DNA of 64,000 nt from Betaproteobacteria bacterium (GTDB lineage Bacteria > Pseudomonadota > Gammaproteobacteria > Burkholderiales > Rhodocyclaceae): positions 215,904-279,903 of the forward strand of contig JAHRYN010000004.1 of assembly GCA_020621405.1 (NCBI GenBank), given 5' to 3'. The first letter of the stretch is position 1. The number at the start of each line of letters is the position of its first letter. This document shows, in pieces, positions 55,319 through 63,604 of this stretch. The notes beneath the pieces were generated by a model. That model saw only the letters and a program-made list of their open reading frames with translations. It was not told the DNA's origin and did no database searches. The position numbers were made by a program, and so were the translations under genes.

Positions 55319-56671
55319 ATGACCACGAACGTTCAACCAGACTCCGGCGACAGCGCCACCGTTACCCCGCCACCCGACGATCTGGAAAAACTGCTGGGCG
55401 ACGGCCGGGCCCGTCGCTGGTGGCAGCGCCCTGCCCTCTGGCTGGGCCTGTTCTGTGTCCTTGCCGCCGGCAGCGGCGTCTATCTCTGGCAGGCAGGCCA
55501 GCGCGCGAAGGCGGCTCCCCGCTTCGTGGCCGAGTCCGTACAGAAGGGCGACCTGACACTCCGGGTCATGGCCAATGGCACGCTGCAGCCGACACGCTCG
55601 GTCAACGTCGGCAGCGAGCTGTCGGGGACAGTGCGGCGCGTGCTGGTCGACGTGAATGACCGGGTCCGGAAAGGCCAGGTGCTGGTCGAACTGGATACCG
55701 CCAAGCTGTCGGCGCAGATACTGCGTTCGCGCGCCGCATTGGCCTCTGCCCACGCAAAGGTCGCGCAGACGGTTGCCACGGTGAAGGAAGCGCAGGCCAG
55801 CCTCGAGCGGCTGGAAGAAGTGGCGCGGCTGTCGGGCGGCAAGGTGCCGTCGGCGACCGAACTGGACAGCGGGCGCGCCGCACTGGACCGCGCACGCGCC
55901 GACGAAACCAGCGCCCGCGCCGGTGTCGAGGATGCCAGGGCGGCGCTGTCGACCGACGAAACCAATCTGTCCAAAGCCTCGATCACATCGCCGATCGACG
56001 GCGTGGTGCTGACCCGCTCGGTGGAACCGGGCAACGCGGTGGCCGCATCGCTGCAGGCGGTCACGCTGTTCACGCTGGCGGAAGACCTGACGCAGCTGCG
56101 GCTGGAGGTCAATATCGACGAGGCGGACGTCGGCGCGGTGAAGGTGGGCCAGAGCGCCAGCTTTACCGTCAGCGCCTATCCCGCGCGCAAGTATCCGGCG
56201 AACATCACGCGCGTGGCCTTCGGCTCGACCAAGACCGACAACGTGGTGACCTATCTGACCTGGCTGCAGGTCGACAACACCGACCTCAGCCTGCGCCCCG
56301 GCATGACGGCGGCGGCCACCATCACCGCCACCGAACGCAGAGACGTGCTGCGGGTGCCGAACACCGCGCTGCGCTTCACACCAACGCAGGCGGCGAACGG
56401 CGCCGCAGGAACCGGCGCGGCGAAGGGCGGCAGCATCCTGTCGAAGCTGATGCCGCGCATGCCGCCGTCGGCCCCCCGCCGCAACACCGGCGGAGCGAAG
56501 AGCGACGGTGGCGACAAGGTGCATCAGGTGTGGATACTGAAGGCCGGCGCGGCCGTCCCGGTCACGGTGACAACCGGCATCAGCGACGGCCTCATGACGG
56601 AAGTCGCCGGCGACGGGCTCGAGGCCGGCATGGCCGTCATCACCGATCAGCTGTCGGCGGCCGCGCCATGA
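55319..56671 (+). CDS. MacA-like periplasmic adaptor of an ABC exporter
   Basis: A 450-residue HlyD/RND-type adaptor. One membrane helix (PALWLGLFCVLAAGSGVYLW, about 40-60) follows a cytosolic N-terminal tail; the barrel-sandwich motifs are NVGSELSGTVRRVLVDVNDRV and ITSPIDGVVLTRSVEPGNAV, separated by a coiled-coil hairpin (about 115-215), then a beta-barrel and a membrane-proximal domain with a Gly/Ala-rich insertion near residue 365. It overlaps the ATPase gene by ATGA. The substrate is unknown; MacAB relatives export macrolides, peptides or siderophores. Confidence 0.9.
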   Translation: MTTNVQPDSGDSATVTPPPDDLEKLLGDGRARRWWQRPALWLGLFCVLAAGSGVYLWQAGQRAKAAPRFVAESVQKGDLTLRVMANGTLQPTRSVNVGSELSGTVRRVLVDVNDRVRKGQVLVELDTAKLSAQILRSRAALASAHAKVAQTVATVKEAQASLERLEEVARLSGGKVPSATELDSGRAALDRARADETSARAGVEDARAALSTDETNLSKASITSPIDGVVLTRSVEPGNAVAASLQAVTLFTLAEDLTQLRLEVNIDEADVGAVKVGQSASFTVSAYPARKYPANITRVAFGSTKTDNVVTYLTWLQVDNTDLSLRPGMTAAATITATERRDVLRVPNTALRFTPTQAANGAAGTGAAKGGSILSKLMPRMPPSAPRRNTGGAKSDGGDKVHQVWILKAGAAVPVTVTTGISDGLMTEVAGDGLEAGMAVITDQLSAAAP

Positions 56672-57411
56672 CGGCGCCGGCCGCCGACGAGGCGCCGCTG
56701 ATCAGCCTGCGCGGCGTGACCAAGGTGTACGGCGAGGGCGCGCTCGCATTCCAGGCGCTCAAGGGCGTGGATCTGGACATCCGGCGCGGCGACTTTGTCG
56801 CCATCATGGGCCCCAGCGGTTCCGGCAAATCCACCGCAATGAACACGCTGGGCTGCCTAGACCGGCCCAGCTCGGGCCAATACCTGTTCCAGGGCGTGCA
56901 TGTCGAAGCACTGAACCGCGACCAGCGCGCGCTGCTGCGCCGGCGCTACTTCGGCTTCGTGTTCCAGGGCTTCAACCTGCTGGCGCGCACCTCGGCCCAG
57001 GAAAACGTCGAACTGCCGCTGCTCTACCGCGGCGAACTGGCCGCCACCCGCCACGCCGCGGCGGCGCGTGCGCTGGAATCGGTGGGTCTGAAAGGCTGGG
57101 AGCGGCACACGCCGGGCGAGCTGTCGGGCGGCCAGCAGCAGCGCGTGGCGATCGCACGTGCCATCGTCACCGAACCGGCCGTGCTGCTGGCGGACGAACC
57201 GACCGGCAATCTGGACACCCACAGAAGCAATGAAATCATGGCCCTGCTGTCGCGCCTGAACAGCGACCTCGGCATCACGGTACTGATGGTCACGCACGAA
57301 CCGGACATGGCCGCCTACGCCCGGCGCATCGTCCGCTTCGTCGATGGCATGGTCGACAGCGACACCCTCAATCCGCATCCGGTCGTGCCGGCCGCACCGG
57401 AGATCGCCTGA
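56668..57411 (+). CDS. MacB-type ABC transporter ATP-binding protein
   Basis: A 247-residue ATPase: Walker A MGPSGSGKST (about 47-56), Q-loop FVFQGFNLL, signature LSGGQQQRVAIARA, Walker B VLLADEPTGNLD and H-loop VTHEPDMA. In E. coli MacB this domain is fused to the permease; here it is a separate gene that overlaps the permease gene by one base. It energises the permease for export or mechanotransmission. Confidence 0.95.
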   Translation: MTAPAADEAPLISLRGVTKVYGEGALAFQALKGVDLDIRRGDFVAIMGPSGSGKSTAMNTLGCLDRPSSGQYLFQGVHVEALNRDQRALLRRRYFGFVFQGFNLLARTSAQENVELPLLYRGELAATRHAAAARALESVGLKGWERHTPGELSGGQQQRVAIARAIVTEPAVLLADEPTGNLDTHRSNEIMALLSRLNSDLGITVLMVTHEPDMAAYARRIVRFVDGMVDSDTLNPHPVVPAAPEIA

Positions 57412-58616
57412 TGCTGCTGAATACCCTGCTGCTCGCGCTGCGCTCGATCCGGCGCAACCTGATGCGCTCATTCCTGACCATCCTGGGCATCGTCATCGGC
57501 GTCAGCGCGGTGATCACCATGGTGACCCTGGGCAAGGGCGCCACCATGGCGGTGCAGACCCAGATTTCGACGCTCGGCACCAATCTGCTGCAGGTACGCC
57601 CCGGCCAGCGGATGATGGGACCGGGCAGCGGCGGCGCACCGTCATTCAAGGACGTCGATGCCGACGCCATCGCGCAGCAGATCGGCGGTGTGCTGGCGGT
57701 CGCCCCGGAGGCACGCACCAGCACCACCGTGGTGGCCAACGGGCGCAACTGGTCCACCAGCGCGATCGGCAGTACCAACGCCTGGCTGGAGACCGGCAAC
57801 TGGACGGTGCGGAGCGGCCGCGTCTTTTCCGGCGACGAATTGCGTGCTGGCGCTGCGGTGTGCCTGATCGGCGAAACGGTGCGACGCGAGCTCTACGGCA
57901 GCGACGACGCGGTCGGCCAGCGCCTGCGCGTGCGCCAGTTCTCCTGCGAGGTGGTTGGCGTGCTCGGCGCCAAGGGACAGGGCGCCTTCGGCAACGATCA
58001 GGACGACACGGTGCTGCTGCCGCTGAAGACACTGCAGCGCCGGGTGACCGGAAGCACCCGGGTGCAGACGCTGCTGGTATCGATGAAGGATGGCAGCGAC
58101 CCCGAGCGGGTCAAGGCCGGCCTGACCCAGCTGCTGCGCGAGCGGCGCAAGCTGGCGGACGCCGACGAGGACAACTTCAACGTGCTCGACACCAAGCAGT
58201 TGGCCGACACGCTGTCCGGCACCACCAAGGTCATGACCACGCTGCTGGGCGCGGTGGCGGCGGTCAGTCTGCTGGTCGGCGGCATCGGCATCATGAACAT
58301 CATGCTGGTCAGCGTCACCGAGCGCACGCGCGAGATCGGCCTGCGCCTGGCGATCGGCGCACTGGAGCGCGAGGTGCTGCTGCAATTCCTGATCGAGGCG
58401 GTGGTGCTGGCCTCGCTGGGCGGCCTGATCGGCATCGTGCTGGCCACGGTCGCGTCGCTGGCGCTGTCGTCGGCGATGGGCATTCCCTATCTGTTCAATC
58501 CCGGCGTGAACCTGCTGTCCTTCCTGTTTTCGGCCGGCATCGGCGTACTGTTCGGCTATTTCCCGGCGCGCCGCGCGGCGCGCATGGACCCGATCGATGC
58601 GCTGCGGCACGAGTGA
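57411..58616 (+). CDS. MacB-type ABC transporter permease
   Basis: A 401-residue permease of the FtsX/MacB fold: one N-terminal membrane helix (FLTILGIVIGVSAVITMV), a large periplasmic domain (MacB_PCD, about 45-255), then three membrane helices (LLGAVAAVSLLVGGIGIM, VLASLGGLIGIVLATVA, LSFLFSAGIGVLFGYF). ERTREIGLRLAIGA is the family's conserved cytoplasmic loop. Together with the preceding genes it forms a MacAB-TolC-like machine. Last gene of the operon; a flavin reductase-like gene follows after 15 bases. Confidence 0.93.
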   Translation: MLLNTLLLALRSIRRNLMRSFLTILGIVIGVSAVITMVTLGKGATMAVQTQISTLGTNLLQVRPGQRMMGPGSGGAPSFKDVDADAIAQQIGGVLAVAPEARTSTTVVANGRNWSTSAIGSTNAWLETGNWTVRSGRVFSGDELRAGAAVCLIGETVRRELYGSDDAVGQRLRVRQFSCEVVGVLGAKGQGAFGNDQDDTVLLPLKTLQRRVTGSTRVQTLLVSMKDGSDPERVKAGLTQLLRERRKLADADEDNFNVLDTKQLADTLSGTTKVMTTLLGAVAAVSLLVGGIGIMNIMLVSVTERTREIGLRLAIGALEREVLLQFLIEAVVLASLGGLIGIVLATVASLALSSAMGIPYLFNPGVNLLSFLFSAGIGVLFGYFPARRAARMDPIDALRHE

Positions 58617-58631
58617 CGAAACGGAGCCGGC

Positions 58632-59168
58632 ATGACCAGACGTTCCCTTCCGCTGTCCCGTGTCTATGGCCACCTCGAGCCGGGGCCGGTCGTGCTGCTG
58701 ACCACCCGGCACCGCAAGCGCGCCAACGTGATGGCCATGTCCTGGCACACGATGCTGGAATTCGAACCGCCGCTGGTCGGCTGCGTCGTCAGCAACCGGG
58801 ACTTCAGCTTCACCGCTCTGAAGACGACCCGGGAATGCGTCATCGCCATTCCGACCGAAGACATCGCGGCCAAGGTGGTCGGCTGCGGCAACACCTCAGG
58901 ACGCGACACCGACAAGTTCGGCGCCTTCGACCTGACGGCCCTGCCCGCCGCACAGGTCGACGCACCGCTGATCGCCGAGTGCTACGTCAACCTCGAATGC
59001 CGGGTGGTCGATACGCGGCTGATGAACCGCTACAACTTCTTCGTGCTGGAAGTCGTGAAGGCCTGGATCGATCCGGCGTGCCGCGAACCGCACACGCTGC
59101 ATCACCGCGGGCGCGGTGTCTTCTCGGTCGCCGGACGGACAATCAAGCTGCCATCCCGGATGAAATAG
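58632..59168 (+). CDS. Flavin reductase-like FMN-binding protein
   Basis: A 178-residue protein of the flavin reductase family. PGPVVLLTTRHRKRANVMAMSW and FEPPLVGCVVSNRDFS match the FMN-binding split-barrel fold; the length is typical. It could supply reduced flavin to a monooxygenase or be a stand-alone oxidoreductase; no partner is nearby. CGGAG precedes the ATG and it follows the MacB permease closely, so it may be transcribed from the same promoter. Confidence 0.85.
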   Translation: MTRRSLPLSRVYGHLEPGPVVLLTTRHRKRANVMAMSWHTMLEFEPPLVGCVVSNRDFSFTALKTTRECVIAIPTEDIAAKVVGCGNTSGRDTDKFGAFDLTALPAAQVDAPLIAECYVNLECRVVDTRLMNRYNFFVLEVVKAWIDPACREPHTLHHRGRGVFSVAGRTIKLPSRMK

Positions 59169-59331
59169 CGGAGCTGCCGCTGGCCCCGGGTCGCGCCAAT
59201 TTTGATGCACCGCAAAAAATCGTAAAAAAGACGGCATCGGAACGACCGGTCGTCGATTGCCGCATAGGTATCGTCACGACGGACATCTAAAATGGCCGCA
59301 TTTATTCAACCGGCGCGAATCGTCCATCCCC

Positions 59332-60102
59332 ATGACACACCCCCCCACGCTTTCCGGCAAGAAGGGCCTGATCGTCGGCCTGGCGAACGACCACAGCATC
59401 GCCTACGGCAGTGCCCACGCAACGCGCGAACAGGGGGCGGAACTCGTTCTGTCCTGCCTCAACGAAAAGGCCTTCCGCTACGTCGAACCGCTGGCCCAGG
59501 CGCTGGATTCGCCGCTGTACGCCTGCGACGTCGAAAAGCCGGGTGAACTCGAGGCGCTGGTCAATCACGCGGTCGAACGCATGGGACGGATCGATTTCGT
59601 CATCCACTCGATCGCCTGGGCACCGCTGGAGGACCTGCACGGACAGGTCATCGACAGCTCGAGCACCGGCTTCGCACGCGCGATGGAAGTGTCCTGCCAC
59701 TCGTTCGCCACACTGGCCAAGCTGTGCGCACCGCACATGACCGAAGGCGGCAGCATGCTGACCATGTCCTATCTGGGCGCCGACGAAGCGGTCCCGCACT
59801 ACGGTCTGATGGGTCCGGTCAAGGCCGCGCTCGAATCGCTGGTGCGCTACATGGCGATGGAACTCGGCCCGCGCGGCATCCGCGTGCATGCGGTGTCGCC
59901 CGGCCCGATCATGACGCGGGCCGCATCCGGCATCGCGTCCTTCGACGAACTGATGGAAAACGCGATCCGCAAGGCACCGCTGGGTCGTCTGGTCACGCTG
60001 GACGAAATATCGAACCTGTGCGCCTTCCTCTGTTCCGACGCGTCGTCCGGCATGACCGGCCAGACCATCTATGTCGATGCCGGCTGCCACGCCGTCGCCT
60101 GA
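59332..60102 (+). CDS. fabI: Enoyl-[acyl-carrier-protein] reductase FabI
   Basis: FabI reduces trans-2-enoyl-ACP with NADH in fatty-acid elongation. The 256-residue short-chain dehydrogenase has the FabI form of the nucleotide site (GKKGLIVGLANDHSIAYGSA), HSIAWAP, and the catalytic YGLMGPVKAALESL with Tyr-x6-Lys; the upstream Tyr in MSYLGADEAVP is also conserved. It is placed just before a MaoC-Pta fusion and acetate kinase, 25 bases apart, so the three are likely one operon linking acyl and acetyl metabolism. Confidence 0.93.
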   Translation: MTHPPTLSGKKGLIVGLANDHSIAYGSAHATREQGAELVLSCLNEKAFRYVEPLAQALDSPLYACDVEKPGELEALVNHAVERMGRIDFVIHSIAWAPLEDLHGQVIDSSSTGFARAMEVSCHSFATLAKLCAPHMTEGGSMLTMSYLGADEAVPHYGLMGPVKAALESLVRYMAMELGPRGIRVHAVSPGPIMTRAASGIASFDELMENAIRKAPLGRLVTLDEISNLCAFLCSDASSGMTGQTIYVDAGCHAVA

Positions 60103-60127
60103 ATTTTCCCATCTTCCGGTTTCCAAC

Positions 60128-61561
60128 ATGACACAGACACCTTCCGTCGACTGGATCGAAAACGTCACCTATGACGAGCTGTCGGTCGGCCAGAGCGCCC
60201 GCCTGCTGCGCACGCTGACGCTAGCCGACATCCAGGCTTTCGCCGCGGTATCGGGCGACACCAATCCGGCGCACCTGAACCCGGAATACGCGGCCGACAC
60301 GCTGTTCCACGGCGTGATCGCGCACGGCATGTGGGGCGGCGCGCTGATTTCCGCACTGCTCGGCACGCAGTTTCCCGGCCCGGGCACCATCTACCTCGAA
60401 CAGGCGTTGCACTTCACCAAGCCGGTCCGCATCGGTGACACGCTGGCCGTGACGGCGACCGTGGTCAGCAAGGACGACGCGAAGAAGCGCGTCGAACTCG
60501 ACTGCGAGGTGGTCAACCAGAAGGGCGATCGCGTGCTGTTCGGCACCGCGCGCGTGCTGGCGCCGACGCAGAAGGTGCGCCTGCAGCGCGTCAATGCGCC
60601 GCAGATCCAGCTGTTCGACCCGGAAGCACGCTTCAAGGAACTGCTGGCGCGCGGCGCCGGCATTCCCGCGGTGCGCTGCGCGGTGGTGCATCCGTGCGAC
60701 GTCGAATCGCTGAGCGGCGCGATGGATTCGGCGCGGCACGGGCTCATCGTGCCGGTGCTGATCGGCCCGGAAGTGCGCATCCGCCACCTCGCAGAGGAAG
60801 CCGGCATTGATCTGAGCGGCGCGGAAATCGTCAACGAGGCGCACAGCCACGCCGCGGCCGAGCGCGCCGCCGACATGGCCGCAGCCGGCGAAGTCGAGGT
60901 GCTGATGAAGGGCAGCCTGCACACCGACGAACTGATCCACGCCGTGCTGGCGCGGCCGGCGCTGCGTACCGGCCGGCGCATGTCGCACGTATTCCGCTTC
61001 GACGTGCCGCTGTACAGCAAGCCGCTGCTGATCACCGACGCGGCGCTGAACATCCGCCCGACGCTGGGCGAGAAGGTGGACATCATCCAGAACGCGATCG
61101 ACTTCGCCCGCATCATGGGCATCGAGCGGCCGAAGGTTGCCATCCTGTCGGCGGTCGAGACGGTCAACCCGGGCATTCCGTCGACGCTGGACGCGGCGGC
61201 ACTGTGCAAGATGGCCGCCCGCGGCCAGATCACCGGCGGCGAGCTGGACGGTCCGCTGGCCTTCGACAACGCGATCTCGGCACATGCCGCGCAGGTCAAG
61301 CACATCGAATCGACGGTGGCCGGCGATGCCGACATCCTGGCCGTGCCGGATCTGGAAAGCGGCAACATGCTGGCCAAGCAGCTCGAATACCTGGCCGGCG
61401 CCACCGGTTCCGGCCTGGTGCTCGGCGCACGTGTGCCGATCGCGCTGACCAGCCGTGCCGACGGTCCGATGGCGCGCGTGTCCTCGGCCCTGCTGGCCCA
61501 ACTTGCCGCCTACAATGCCCGCCGCGACCATCCGCGTCAGGCCTGGAAAAACGGCGTCTGA
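60128..61561 (+). CDS. MaoC-like (R)-enoyl-CoA hydratase fused to phosphate acetyltransferase
   Basis: A 477-residue fusion. Residues about 10-145 form a hot-dog MaoC domain with the hydratase motif FAAVSGDTNPAHLNPEYA, placing catalytic Asp44 and His49, and FHGVIAHGMW. Residues about 165-470 are a phosphate acetyl/butyryl-transferase domain (HPCDVESLSGAMDSA, MKGSLHTDELIHAVL, HVFRFDVPLYSKPLLITDAALNI in parts, LVLGARVPIALTSRAD). Such fusions are annotated as bifunctional enoyl-CoA hydratase/phosphate acetyltransferase. The MaoC part could feed (R)-3-hydroxyacyl-CoA to PHA synthesis; the second part makes acyl phosphate for the acetate kinase encoded 12 bases downstream. Which acyl group is used is unknown. 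Confidence 0.92.
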   Translation: MTQTPSVDWIENVTYDELSVGQSARLLRTLTLADIQAFAAVSGDTNPAHLNPEYAADTLFHGVIAHGMWGGALISALLGTQFPGPGTIYLEQALHFTKPVRIGDTLAVTATVVSKDDAKKRVELDCEVVNQKGDRVLFGTARVLAPTQKVRLQRVNAPQIQLFDPEARFKELLARGAGIPAVRCAVVHPCDVESLSGAMDSARHGLIVPVLIGPEVRIRHLAEEAGIDLSGAEIVNEAHSHAAAERAADMAAAGEVEVLMKGSLHTDELIHAVLARPALRTGRRMSHVFRFDVPLYSKPLLITDAALNIRPTLGEKVDIIQNAIDFARIMGIERPKVAILSAVETVNPGIPSTLDAAALCKMAARGQITGGELDGPLAFDNAISAHAAQVKHIESTVAGDADILAVPDLESGNMLAKQLEYLAGATGSGLVLGARVPIALTSRADGPMARVSSALLAQLAAYNARRDHPRQAWKNGV

Positions 61562-61573
61562 CCGGGCGACATC

Positions 61574-62761
61574 ATGGCCATTCTTGCCGTCAATGCGGGC
61601 TCGTCCTCGCTCAAGTTCTCGATCCACCCGCTGCGCGGTGCCGAAGTTCAGCAGCCGGTGCTCACCGGCAACATCCAGGGGCTGGAGCCCGGCGGCACGC
61701 CGACGATGGACTGGTCCGCCGGCGGACAACGCCAGCAGCGAACGCTGGCCGTCACCGGCGACGCCTTTGCGGAGGCGCTGGCCGAACTGCGTACGCTGCT
61801 GACCGGCGAGGCGGGCATTCCGCCGATCGAGGCGGTATCGCATCGCGTGGTGCATGGCGGCAGCCTGTTCCGCACCAGCGTCATCGTCACCGACGAGGTG
61901 CTGACACAGCTGGCCGGACTGAATTCGCTGGCTCCGCTGCACCAGCCGCACAACATCGACGGCATCCGCGCCTTCCGCAAGGCGTTTCCGCAGCTGCCGC
62001 AGGTGGCGTGTTTCGACACCGCATTCCACGCCAGCCTGCCCGAGCTGGCGAGCGCCTTCGCCATCCCGCGTTCGTTGTCGGCACAGGGCGTGCGCCGCTA
62101 CGGGTTCCACGGCCTGTCCTACCAGTACATCATGGGCACGCTGCTGTCGCAGACGCCGCGGGCTCGCGGGCGCGTGCTGATGGCGCATCTGGGCAACGGC
62201 GCCAGCCTGTGCGCCGCGCTTGATGGACGCAGCCAGGCCACGACCATGGGCTTTTCCGCGCTCGACGGTCTGATGATGGGTACGCGCACCGGTTCGCTCG
62301 ACGCCGGCGTGCTGCTCTACCTGATGGAACAGGGCTGGGACCATGACAGCCTGCAGAAGCTGCTGTACAAGCAGAGCGGCCTGCTCGGGGTGTCCGGCAT
62401 CTCGGCCGACATGCGCCGCCTGCGGGCGGACGGCAGCGCCGCCGCGCAGCAGGCGATCGATCTGTTCACCTATCGCGTGGTACGCGAATCCGGTGCCATG
62501 ACCGCCTGCCTTGGCGGACTCGACGTAGTGGCCTTCAGCGGCGGCATCGGCGAACACGACGCCGTGCTGCGTGCGCAGGTGTGCGAGCGACTGAGCTATC
62601 TGGGCGTGCAGGTCGATGAGGCGCTGAACCGGCAGGCGACGGGGGACGCCGTACAGGCGATCCACGCCGGAACAAGCACGGTCGAGGTGTGGGTGGTGCC
62701 GACCGACGAAGGCCGCGTGGCGGCCCAGGCAGCAGCCGACATACTGGGCACGCTGCACTGA
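61574..62761 (+). CDS. ackA: Acetate kinase
   Basis: A 395-residue ASKHA-fold kinase interconverting acetyl phosphate and ADP with acetate and ATP. Signatures: ILAVNAGSSSLKFSI at the start, SHRVVHGG, CFDTAFHASLP, RRYGFHGLSYQYI, AHLGNGASLCAA, MGFSALDGLMMGTRTG and FSGGIGEHDAVLR. With the phosphotransacetylase domain upstream it forms the Pta-AckA pathway. It is the last gene of the group. Confidence 0.95.
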   Translation: MAILAVNAGSSSLKFSIHPLRGAEVQQPVLTGNIQGLEPGGTPTMDWSAGGQRQQRTLAVTGDAFAEALAELRTLLTGEAGIPPIEAVSHRVVHGGSLFRTSVIVTDEVLTQLAGLNSLAPLHQPHNIDGIRAFRKAFPQLPQVACFDTAFHASLPELASAFAIPRSLSAQGVRRYGFHGLSYQYIMGTLLSQTPRARGRVLMAHLGNGASLCAALDGRSQATTMGFSALDGLMMGTRTGSLDAGVLLYLMEQGWDHDSLQKLLYKQSGLLGVSGISADMRRLRADGSAAAQQAIDLFTYRVVRESGAMTACLGGLDVVAFSGGIGEHDAVLRAQVCERLSYLGVQVDEALNRQATGDAVQAIHAGTSTVEVWVVPTDEGRVAAQAAADILGTLH

Positions 62762-62827
62762 TCAGTGTCCGCTCAGGAGCCGCTGTCAGAACGCGGTTCC
62801 GGCGTCGGCAAGCGGCCCGCGCATTGT

Positions 62828-63286
62828 TTACCTTCTTTCAGCCGTCATGAACTCGCCGGGGATCCGGCAGTAAAGATTGTCGTCGGTCGCCAGCCAGGCC
62901 GATTTTCCCCAACGCACCGCCTCCGGCCGGCTGGGCAGGCCGTCATAGCAATCGAGCGTGATGGACTTCCCGCGTAGCGGCTGGTCCCTGGCAAGTACCC
63001 GAAAGTCCTCATAGACGTCGGCGATCCGTATCGAATACAGGTATCCGCTTCCGGTCATGCCGCAGAGCACATCCCAGCGTTGCGGTCTGTCCGGCGGCCG
63101 TCTGACCAGTTCGGTCACACCGGTATCGGGATTCCGGACCTGTTTGAGCGCCGCAAAGTGCGCACGCTCGCACAGCGGGAATTCCCTCTGCTCGACCACG
63201 GAGGGGCCACAGCCTGCCAGCAGCAAGCCGGCCGACAGCAGGAAAGCCGTGCTGATGGCGGATCCACCGGCCGTCGAACCCGTCAT
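62828..63286 (-). CDS. Hypothetical lipoprotein
   Basis: A 152-residue protein with a lipoprotein signal (hydrophobic STAFLLSAGLLLAG, Cys in LLAGCGPS). The ATG at 63286 is preferred to 63316 because it puts the hydrophobic core at the usual distance. The mature part has CERAHFAALKQVRNPDTG, LCGMTGSGYLYSIRI and a Cys near each end (LDCYDG, NLYCRIPGEF) that may form disulfides. No family recognised. It is a single gene between ackA (convergent) and a tRNA. Confidence 0.72.
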   Translation of the reverse strand: MTGSTAGGSAISTAFLLSAGLLLAGCGPSVVEQREFPLCERAHFAALKQVRNPDTGVTELVRRPPDRPQRWDVLCGMTGSGYLYSIRIADVYEDFRVLARDQPLRGKSITLDCYDGLPSRPEAVRWGKSAWLATDDNLYCRIPGEFMTAERR

Positions 63287-63408
63287 CCCGTTCGGTATTC
63301 CAGATCGTCGACCCATAAAAATCCGAAACAGATTCGCCGTGCGTGACGCCGACGGTCCGCTTGTCGGAACCCACCGGCATGAAGGCTGTAAGGTGACAGG
63401 CCCGGCTC

Positions 63409-63443
63409 ACAAAAGCAAACGGCCCTCATCGCTGAGAGCCGTC
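63409..63443 (-). terminator. Terminator after tRNA-Thr
   Basis: On the minus strand ACGGCTCTCA and TGAGGGCCGT (63419-63442) pair around GCGA, followed by TTGCTTTTG. Placed directly after the tRNA 3' end. Confidence 0.7.
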
Positions 63444-63450
63444 TGGGTAC

Positions 63451-63526
63451 TGGTGCCGCTGGCCGGAATCGAACTGGCGACCTTCGCATTACGAATGCGC
63501 TGCTCTACCAACTGAGCTACAGCGGC
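63451..63526 (-). tRNA. tRNA-Thr (anticodon CGT)
   Basis: A 76-base cloverleaf on the minus strand: acceptor GCCGCTG with CAGCGGC-type 3' strand, D arm GCTCAGTTGGTAGAGC, anticodon loop TTCGTAA (anticodon CGT, plus-strand 63491-63493), T arm AGTTCGATTCC and an encoded CCA. Confidence 0.96.
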
Positions 63527-63540
63527 AAAAGAGAGCGCGC

Positions 63541-63569
63541 ATTCTAGCGGCTGACACCACTCAGATCAA
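63541..63569 (-). promoter_or_regulatory. Promoter of tRNA-Thr
   Basis: On the minus strand TTGATC (63569-63564), 17 bases, TAGAAT (63546-63541), about 14 bases before the tRNA 5' end and after the fur-like stop codon. A GC-rich discriminator (GCGCGC) follows the -10, usual for stable RNA promoters. Confidence 0.75.
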
Positions 63570-63604
63570 CGTGAAAATGCAGGTCCGCGAGTTTTGCCAT
63601 CGGC

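Noticed and set aside
60221..62758. 845-residue minus-strand open frame opposite maoC-pta and ackA
   Set aside because: Antisense to two well-identified genes, spans their boundary, and has no recognisable motif.
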